From assembly GCA_958353395.1 (NCBI GenBank), contig CATWSG010000012.1:1-61308 (forward strand): DNA of 61,308 nt. The letters run 5' to 3'. Every line of letters starts with the position of its first letter. The first letter of the stretch is position 1. Position numbers and translations under genes: made by a program. This DNA is from an uncultured Collinsella sp. (GTDB lineage Bacteria; Actinomycetota; Coriobacteriia; Coriobacteriales; Coriobacteriaceae). This document shows positions 55,699 to 61,308 of the stretch, piece after piece. The notes beneath the pieces were generated by a model. The model saw only the letters and a list, made by a program, of their open reading frames with translations. It searched no databases and was not told the DNA's origin.

Positions 55699-56631
55699 AT
55701 GGCTCGTCGTACGCCTTCACAACTGAATATGCTGCTCGCTGTCGATAAGCCGGTGGGCTGCACGTCCCACGATGTGGTCTCGCAATGCCGACGCGCCCTC
55801 CATGAGCGGCGTGTCGGCCATGCCGGCACGCTCGACCCCATGGCATCTGGCGTCATGGTTGTGGGCGTGGGTCAGGCCACCCGTTTGCTGGGTATGCTCA
55901 CGCTCGATACGAAAAACTACGTCGCCGACATTTCGTTTGGCTCCGAGACCAATACCGATGATGCGGAGGGCGAGGCGGTCCGCACGGTGGCTGTTGCCAA
56001 CGAGCTCCGCGATCCTGCCTATGCTCGTGAGCGCTTGGCCGCCATGCTGGGCCCGCAGATGCAGGTGCCGCCGGCGTTTTCTGCTATCTCGGTCAATGGC
56101 GTTCGCGCCTACAAGTCTGCTCGCGAGGGCAATGCGGTGGACCTACCTCCGCGCCCAGTCGAGGTCTATGCCGCCGCCCTGATCGCCGTGGGCGGCGAAG
56201 GTGATACGTGTGTGTGGACCGTGGCGTTCTCGGTGAGCAAGGGCACCTATATCCGTGCGCTCGCTCGCGACCTGGGCCGCGCTTGCGATAGCGCTGCGCA
56301 TATTTCCGCGCTGCGCCGCACGGCCTCCGGTGTTGTTTCCATTGGCGCCTGTCATGCGGTCGAGGAGCTTTCTCCCGAGTCCGCGGCTGGCTTTGCCCTG
56401 GATCCCATTGCGGCCCTGGGCGCCACACGTGTTGACTTGCCGGGCAATCTTGCCGACGACCTGCTCTGCGGCCGACGCATTCCCGTTGAGCGTGCGCTTG
56501 CCGATTTCGATTCCTCGAAGGCGCCGTTTGCGTTGGTGCTCGATGGGGGACTCAAGGCGCTCGCCCGCATTGAGGGCGGCCGCTTTGTCATGGAGCACGT
56601 GTTTCCGCAGGCAATCGGCGGTGTTCGATGA
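55699..56631 (+). CDS. truB: tRNA pseudouridine-55 synthase
   Basis: 310 residues; makes pseudouridine 55 in the T loop of tRNA. GMLLAVDKPVGCTSHDVV at the start (here NMLLAVDKPVGCTSHDVV), the catalytic Asp in HAGTLDPMASGVMVVGVG, YVADISFGSETNTDDAEG and SKGTYIRALARDLG. Full length with a C-terminal PUA-like segment. The start lies 15 nt after the DHH gene stop; its end overlaps ribF by four bases (ATGATG). Confidence 0.94.
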   Translation: MARRTPSQLNMLLAVDKPVGCTSHDVVSQCRRALHERRVGHAGTLDPMASGVMVVGVGQATRLLGMLTLDTKNYVADISFGSETNTDDAEGEAVRTVAVANELRDPAYARERLAAMLGPQMQVPPAFSAISVNGVRAYKSAREGNAVDLPPRPVEVYAAALIAVGGEGDTCVWTVAFSVSKGTYIRALARDLGRACDSAAHISALRRTASGVVSIGACHAVEELSPESAAGFALDPIAALGATRVDLPGNLADDLLCGRRIPVERALADFDSSKAPFALVLDGGLKALARIEGGRFVMEHVFPQAIGGVR

Positions 56632-57635
56632 TGCTGTCCGCTCGCGAGCTCGCGCGTGTCTTTTTCGCGGGCGAGTTGGACGAGGCTCGCATCGTTACTG
56701 CCGATGCGTTTGATGAGTGCGAGCACTTGGGTGCCGCATCGATTGCCATCGGCGTGTTCGACGGCGTTCACCGTGGACACCAGGAACTCATCGAAGCGCT
56801 TGTCCGTGATGCCCGTGCCCATGGCTGTAAGGCGGTCGTGGTTACCTTCGATCCCGACCCGGACGTTGTGGTGAGCCCTTCGCCCGCTCAAAAATTGATG
56901 ACGACGGCCGACCGTCTGCATGCCCTGGCTCAAACCGGGGTCGATGCGGTGGTGGCCGTTCCCTTTACGCCTGAGATTGCGGCGCTTGACCATGTTGCTT
57001 TTCTCTCGCTGGTGTCCCGTCTGGTCGACATTCGATCGATTCGCGTTGGCTGTGACTTTAGGCTGGGTCGTGGCGGTGCTTCTGGTGTTGCCGAGATGCG
57101 CGCCTGGGGTTCCGAGCACGGCGTTGACGTGTATGGTCACGACCTGCTTTGCGAGGGCGGTGAGGCCATTTGCGCCACCCGCATTCGTCATGAGCTGGGA
57201 CAGGGCCATGTGGAGCTTGCTGCTGAGTTGCTCGGCCGCCCGTATATGGTGCGCGGTGGTGTTACTCGCGGCCGTCACGAGGGTTCTGGCATGGGCTTTC
57301 CCACGGCAAACCTGCAGGTTCCCGATGGCATTCAGGTGCCTGCCGATGGCGTGTATGAGGGCCTGGTGCTGGTCGATGACACCGTGTGGCCCGCTGCCGT
57401 GAACGTCGGACTGCCGCCGACGTATGCCGACGATGCGGCATCTGCGCATCTCGAGGCTAACTTAATTGGTTATGCGGGCGACCTGTACGGCGCTTTCGTT
57501 TCGCTGGCGTTTACGCGCTGGCTGCGTCCCTCGCGTGTGTTCGATTCGCTGGATGAGTTGATCGCGACCGTCGAGGGTAATATCGAAGATATTCGTCACA
57601 ACTTGGGCGATCAGGGGGTGAGCATCCGTGATTAG
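56628..57635 (+). CDS. ribF: Bifunctional riboflavin kinase / FAD synthetase
   Basis: 335 residues; converts riboflavin to FMN and then FAD. The N-terminal nucleotidyltransferase begins at about residue 40 with AIGVFDGVHRGHQELI and has TFDPDP; the C-terminal kinase has GRHEGSGMGFPTANL and GDLYGAFVSLAFTRWLRP. Starts with an unusual extra 35 residues (ELARVFFAGELDEARIVTADAF) before the core, perhaps from start choice. It overlaps truB and dnaG, marking a continuous operon. Confidence 0.94.
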   Translation: MMLSARELARVFFAGELDEARIVTADAFDECEHLGAASIAIGVFDGVHRGHQELIEALVRDARAHGCKAVVVTFDPDPDVVVSPSPAQKLMTTADRLHALAQTGVDAVVAVPFTPEIAALDHVAFLSLVSRLVDIRSIRVGCDFRLGRGGASGVAEMRAWGSEHGVDVYGHDLLCEGGEAICATRIRHELGQGHVELAAELLGRPYMVRGGVTRGRHEGSGMGFPTANLQVPDGIQVPADGVYEGLVLVDDTVWPAAVNVGLPPTYADDAASAHLEANLIGYAGDLYGAFVSLAFTRWLRPSRVFDSLDELIATVEGNIEDIRHNLGDQGVSIRD

Positions 57636-59742
57636 CGATGAGGAAAAAGACCAGGTACGCGCTGCGTCTGACTTGGTTGCCATCGTGCAGGAAACGGTTG
57701 AGCTCAAGCCCCGCGGCCATGAGTTTTGGGGATGCTGCCCCTTCCATGGCGAAAAGACGCCGTCCTTCCACATTATTCCAGCCACGCAGGTGTGGCACTG
57801 CTTTGGTTGCGGCGAGGGTGGCGACGTCTTCACCTATATCATGAAGCGCGAGAACCTGAGCTTTCCCGAGTCAATCCGTTATTTGGCCGATCGCGCGGGT
57901 ATTGAGCTGCACGACACCGGAGATCGCCGCGAGCGCGGTACCAAGCGTGCCCGAATCTACGATCTGTGCGCCGAGACCGCCCAGTTCTACCACACCATGC
58001 TTATGCGCGGTAAGGATGGCCGTCCACGTGAGTACTTTGCCAGCCGCGGCATGGGTTGCGACGTCTGCCGCCGCTACTGTCTGGGTTTTGCGCCGGGCCG
58101 CAATATGCTGGTGTCGCACCTGTCTCAGGCGGGCTTTACCCCGCAGGAGATGATCGATGCCAACGTGGCCGTGAGCCGTGGGCGCGGACAGCTCGCCGAC
58201 CGCTTTTACGACCGCGTGATGTTTCCCATCTTTGACGAGCAAGGGCATAACATCGCCTTTGGCGGTCGCATTATGGGCGACGGCCAGCCTAAGTATCTCA
58301 ACACCGCCGAGACGAGCGTGTTTCATAAAAAGCGAAACCTCTACGGTTTTAATTGGGCCAAGGAGTTTATCGTCGCGCAGGATACCGCCATTGTGGTGGA
58401 GGGCTATACCGACTGCATCGCCTGTTGGGAGGCGGGGATTAAAAACGTTGTCGCCACGCTGGGCACCGCGCTCACGGAGCATCACGTCAAAACGCTCACC
58501 CGCTTTGCCAAGCGCATCGTATATATGTTTGACGGCGATGCCGCCGGTCAAAAGGCCGCCCGTCGCGCGATTCAGTTTATCGAGCGGGATTCGATGGACC
58601 TGCGCTGCGTGGTGCTTCCCGACGGCAATGACCCCATGGAGTTCATCACCGCGCATGGTGGCGAGGCACTGCAGGCGCGCATCGACGCTGCCGAGCCCCT
58701 CATGGACTTTGTGTACCGCTCACTGCAGGAGTCGAGCGACATTACCACGCCGGGCGGTCGTGCCAAAGCGCTCGAGGATGCGCTGGCGCTTATCTATCCG
58801 CTGCGCGATAGCTACATGATCGATACGTACTTTATCCAGATTGCCGACCTGCTGGGTTTGGATCTGGAGACGGTGCGCTCGAGCTCGGGCCGTGTGTTTC
58901 GCGATGTTGCCAAACGCGAGGACGCCGAGCGTCGTCGCGAGCAGAACTACGAGCGCCAGCGGGCGCAGGCCGAGCGTGCAGGCGGCGCGGGCGGTCGGGC
59001 GTCTGGTTCGCAGGGGGCGTCTCGCGGTGCTTGGGCGTCGAGGGCGACGCCGCCGGTGTCCACGCCGGTCGAGGAAGAGCCGTACGACTATGTTCCGCTC
59101 GAGGCCTACGGGGCTGCGCCGGTCGAGGTCGTCGACGATATGCCGCCGATTGATGTGCCGGTAGGTGTGGATGGCGCGGCGCCGGTTGCCGATGCAATGG
59201 ACGTGTCTGCGGCACCGACGATGCCGATCGTGCTGACCGACCTAGAGCGAAAGTCTTTGGCGGGGGAGCGCGAGCTGTTGACGATGCTCACGAGCTACCC
59301 CGACCTGTTCCGCACGTATGCCGACCGCATCTGCTCGATCGAGTGGGTGGATCCGCGTCACGAGTCCATCGCGTGGGCCGTGCTTGCGACGCCGCCGGGC
59401 ACCGACCCCACGGCGTGCGTGGATGCGGCGCGCGCGGTGTGTCCCGAGGCAGCGTCGCTTGTCAGCGCCGGGCGTATTTCGTCGACGAGCAAGCACCCCA
59501 CCGAGACGAACATCGTGTTTATGCTCGATACCCTCGAGCTCTACACCATCAAGCGCCGCATGCGCGCCGCACAGGCCAAGCTACGTCAGGACCGGTCGCT
59601 CGACGATGAGGCGCGCCGTGTGCTGACGATGCAAGCGATGCAAGATTCTCAGCGCCAGCGCGAGCTCCAAAAGTCGATCGGTGGCGTGGCCGATCCGTTC
59701 CGTTTGATCGGTTTGGAGACGGCGGGCGCCGACCAGGTCTAG
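57628..59742 (+). CDS. dnaG: DNA primase
   Basis: 704 residues; makes RNA primers at the fork. The zinc-binding domain is C37-x2-H40-x17-C58-x2-C61 (CCPFHGEKTPSFHII..HCFGCGEGGDVF), followed by the RNA polymerase domain (GRIMGDGQPKYLNTAET..F) and TOPRIM (VVEGYTDCIA; MFDGDAAGQKAARRA). A Gly/Ala/Pro-rich linker at about 450-530 leads to the helicase-binding C-terminus. GTG start at 57628 overlaps ribF by eight bases. Followed by rpoD, the classical dnaG-rpoD order. Confidence 0.95.
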   Translation: MISDEEKDQVRAASDLVAIVQETVELKPRGHEFWGCCPFHGEKTPSFHIIPATQVWHCFGCGEGGDVFTYIMKRENLSFPESIRYLADRAGIELHDTGDRRERGTKRARIYDLCAETAQFYHTMLMRGKDGRPREYFASRGMGCDVCRRYCLGFAPGRNMLVSHLSQAGFTPQEMIDANVAVSRGRGQLADRFYDRVMFPIFDEQGHNIAFGGRIMGDGQPKYLNTAETSVFHKKRNLYGFNWAKEFIVAQDTAIVVEGYTDCIACWEAGIKNVVATLGTALTEHHVKTLTRFAKRIVYMFDGDAAGQKAARRAIQFIERDSMDLRCVVLPDGNDPMEFITAHGGEALQARIDAAEPLMDFVYRSLQESSDITTPGGRAKALEDALALIYPLRDSYMIDTYFIQIADLLGLDLETVRSSSGRVFRDVAKREDAERRREQNYERQRAQAERAGGAGGRASGSQGASRGAWASRATPPVSTPVEEEPYDYVPLEAYGAAPVEVVDDMPPIDVPVGVDGAAPVADAMDVSAAPTMPIVLTDLERKSLAGERELLTMLTSYPDLFRTYADRICSIEWVDPRHESIAWAVLATPPGTDPTACVDAARAVCPEAASLVSAGRISSTSKHPTETNIVFMLDTLELYTIKRRMRAAQAKLRQDRSLDDEARRVLTMQAMQDSQRQRELQKSIGGVADPFRLIGLETAGADQV

Positions 59743-59814
59743 ATGTTGTGGTCAACCAGCGTATTCGCGCCTATATCCAGTCTGAATTTTGGGTATAAAC
59801 GTCAATGTGTGTGC

Positions 59815-59820
59815 TAAAGT
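59815..59820 (+). promoter_or_regulatory. Extended -10 box candidate for rpoD
   Basis: TGC-TAAAGT fits an extended -10 (TGnTAnnnT) with no well-spaced -35. It is 33 nt before the GTG start, in the 110-nt gap after dnaG. Confidence 0.45.
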
Positions 59821-59852
59821 AATGAGTCCTGTGGACTATGAAGGGAGAATCT

Positions 59853-61199
59853 GTGCCAAAAAAGAGTGAGAGCACGGGTACTGGGCTGGAATCCTACGTT
59901 GCAAAGCTCATGGGCAACGGCTCAAACAGGACTTCGGTAACCGAGGACGAGATTCAGGTCGCCCTGAAGGATATCGATGTGTCTGACGAGCAGCTCAACG
60001 CGGTGTATTCCGCGCTGCGCAACAGCGGCATCCAGATTATCTCCGCGAGCGGTAACGACGACGCCCCCATGGACGTCGACGATGACGATAACGATAGCGA
60101 TACCGACGATTTCGATGACGACGAGCACGATTCCGGCTCGCTCGACGATCACGAGCTTAAGATGGCCCGCCAGGCCGACGCCGAGATGGGTTCTTCCAAG
60201 AGCAAGAAGAAGCGCACCGTGCGCACGTCCCGTTCGCGTTCGCGCGTGCGTGGCATCGATGCCTCCACGGTGATGCTGACCGGCGACCCGGTTCGTATGT
60301 ACCTTAAGGAGATCGGTAAGGTCGACCTGCTGACCGCCTCCGAAGAGGTCGATCTGGCCATGAAGATTGAGGCTGGTCTCGATGCCACCGAGAAGCTCGA
60401 GGCCGCCGAGGCGGGCGAGATCGAGCTCACCCGCGCCGAGATGCGTCGCCTGACCCGTATCGAGAACGTGGGTCTCGAGGCCAAGCAGGCGCTCATCAGC
60501 GCCAACCTGCGCCTGGTCGTCTCCATCGCCAAGCGCTATGTCGGTCGCGGCATGCTGTTCCTGGACCTGATCCAGGAGGGCAACCTCGGTCTGATCCGCG
60601 CCGTCGAGAAGTTCGACTACCAGAAGGGCTTTAAGTTCTCCACGTACGCCACGTGGTGGATCCGTCAGGCCATCACGCGTGCTATCGCCGACCAGGCCCG
60701 TACCATCCGTATTCCCGTGCACATGGTCGAGACCATCAACAAGCTCGTCCGCGTGCAGCGCCAGCTTCTCCAGGACCTGGGTCGCGACCCGACCCCCGAG
60801 GAGATCGGTGCCGAGATGGACATGAGCGCCGACCGCGTCCGCGAGATCCAGAAGATTTCGCAGGAGCCCGTGTCGCTCGAGACCCCTATCGGCGAGGAAG
60901 AGGATTCTCAGCTGGGCGACTTCATCGAGGACTCCCAGGCTATCGTCCCGCCCGATGCCGCCAGTTTCTCCATGCTGCAGGAGCAGCTCACCCAGGTGCT
61001 CGACTCGCTTGCCGATCGTGAGCGCAAGGTTATCGAGCTGCGCTTTGGCCTTGTCGACGGACATCCTCGCACGCTCGAGGAAGTCGGCCGCGAGTTTGGC
61101 GTCACGCGTGAGCGCATCCGCCAGATCGAGTCTAAGACCCTGGCCAAGCTCCGCCATCCCAGCCGCTCCAGCAAGCTCAAAGACTACATCGAAAGCTAG
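59853..61199 (+). CDS. rpoD: Primary sigma factor (sigma-70/RpoD)
   Basis: 448 residues. GTG at 59853 is chosen since GAAGGGA is well placed; an ATG at 59838 in frame adds five residues. A short region 1.1-like N-terminus is followed by an Asp-rich acidic stretch (about 60-105) and a basic Lys/Arg/Ser run. Then region 1.2 (DPVRMYLKEIGKVDLL), region 2 (NLRLVVSIAKRYVGRGM; LIQEGNLGLIRAVEKFDYQKGFKFSTYATWWIRQAITRAI), region 3, and region 4 (RERKVIELRFGLVDG; TLEEVGREFGVTRERIRQIE). This is the housekeeping sigma factor by its regions 2 and 4. Confidence 0.96.
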   Translation: MPKKSESTGTGLESYVAKLMGNGSNRTSVTEDEIQVALKDIDVSDEQLNAVYSALRNSGIQIISASGNDDAPMDVDDDDNDSDTDDFDDDEHDSGSLDDHELKMARQADAEMGSSKSKKKRTVRTSRSRSRVRGIDASTVMLTGDPVRMYLKEIGKVDLLTASEEVDLAMKIEAGLDATEKLEAAEAGEIELTRAEMRRLTRIENVGLEAKQALISANLRLVVSIAKRYVGRGMLFLDLIQEGNLGLIRAVEKFDYQKGFKFSTYATWWIRQAITRAIADQARTIRIPVHMVETINKLVRVQRQLLQDLGRDPTPEEIGAEMDMSADRVREIQKISQEPVSLETPIGEEEDSQLGDFIEDSQAIVPPDAASFSMLQEQLTQVLDSLADRERKVIELRFGLVDGHPRTLEEVGREFGVTRERIRQIESKTLAKLRHPSRSSKLKDYIES

Positions 61200-61212
61200 T
61201 CAAGCAAGAATC

Positions 61213-61240
61213 GCCCTCAAGCACATCCGCTTGAGGGCGC
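61213..61240 (+). terminator. Hairpin terminator after rpoD
   Basis: CGCCCTCAAGC (61213-61223) and GCTTGAGGGCG (61230-61240) form an 11-bp perfect stem with a 6-nt loop, followed by CTTTCAT. The T-run is short. The final 68 nt of the window contain nothing I can name. Confidence 0.75.
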
Positions 61241-61308
61241 TTTCATGTAGTCGTTGGGTGTTCCTATAGTTTTGTCAACCGTCGGGGCTACTCCCGGTAG
61301 GGCACCCG

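Noticed and set aside
1..61308. CRISPR array or cas genes
   Set aside because: No regularly spaced direct repeats and no cas-like protein in any frame.
1..61308. tRNA or rRNA genes
   Set aside because: I saw no cloverleaf with a TTCGA T-loop in the intergenic gaps and no rRNA-like sequence; short gaps limit the space for any.
61250..61308. Start of another gene or RNA element at the window end
   Set aside because: Only 59 nt are visible; no start, box or stable fold can be supported.

Overview
The window looks like a chromosomal segment of a Coriobacteriia member, most likely Collinsella or a close relative. The base is a high-GC genome with actinobacterial housekeeping proteins. It carries a Gram-positive type Pel operon (no outer-membrane genes), a LacI-controlled sucrose PTS/GH32 module, and an rbfA-DHH-truB-ribF-dnaG-rpoD block. 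The genus is inferred from gene content and protein style; no database search was possible.

Layout: (1) 1-12524, surface polysaccharide cluster: a 5'-truncated rmlC-rmlD fusion (dTDP-rhamnose), three intact glycosyltransferases plus one decayed duplicate, a Wzy-like polymerase/ligase, a Wzx-like flippase, then phosphohexomutase, manC and a nucleotide-sugar dehydrogenase. The middle (about 1370-8150) is visibly more AT-rich than the sugar-nucleotide genes on either side, as expected for an exchangeable glycan cassette. (2) 12525-27666, an AT-rich accessory block with the look of a defence island: an unknown protein plus XRE-ImmA/IrrE metallopeptidase pair facing a TrlF-type PHP/ATPase, a glycine-zipper protein facing a DUF4238 protein, an Abi_2 (AbiD/AbiF) HEPN protein, an Mrr-like nuclease with a probable 5' frameshift, an orphan six-helix membrane protein, and an AbiL-like ATPase/effector pair. 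Two pseudogenes (a secreted transglutaminase-like protein and a small protein) lie inside it. I see no integrase, transposase or tRNA at its edges. (3) 27667-38759, one tightly coupled operon: pelD-pelE-pelA-pelF-pelG followed without a gap by a CotH-kinase lipoprotein, a VTC-type polyphosphate polymerase domain protein and a DUF4956 membrane protein. (4) 38760-43278, sucrose module: LacI regulator, PTS EIIBC and sucrose-6-phosphate hydrolase, with three matching palindromic operators. (5) 43300-46840, a PLP-fold protein without an obvious catalytic lysine, a ModE-like regulator, guaB and several intergenic repeats. (6) 46841-61308, core functions: leuS, rimP-nusA-infB-rbfA-DHH-truB-ribF-dnaG and rpoD.

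How it fits together: the first cluster makes activated rhamnose, mannose-type and uronic-acid precursors and assembles, flips and polymerises a repeat-unit glycan. The Pel operon makes a second, aminosugar-type exopolysaccharide under probable c-di-GMP control: its PelD keeps an RxxD site exactly five residues before a degenerate GGDEF. The sucrose genes feed carbon. The defence block between the two glycan loci suggests this part of the chromosome tolerates frequent gene exchange. The candidates I consider most worth pursuing are the Pel-CotH-VTC-DUF4956 operon and the pairings inside the defence block.
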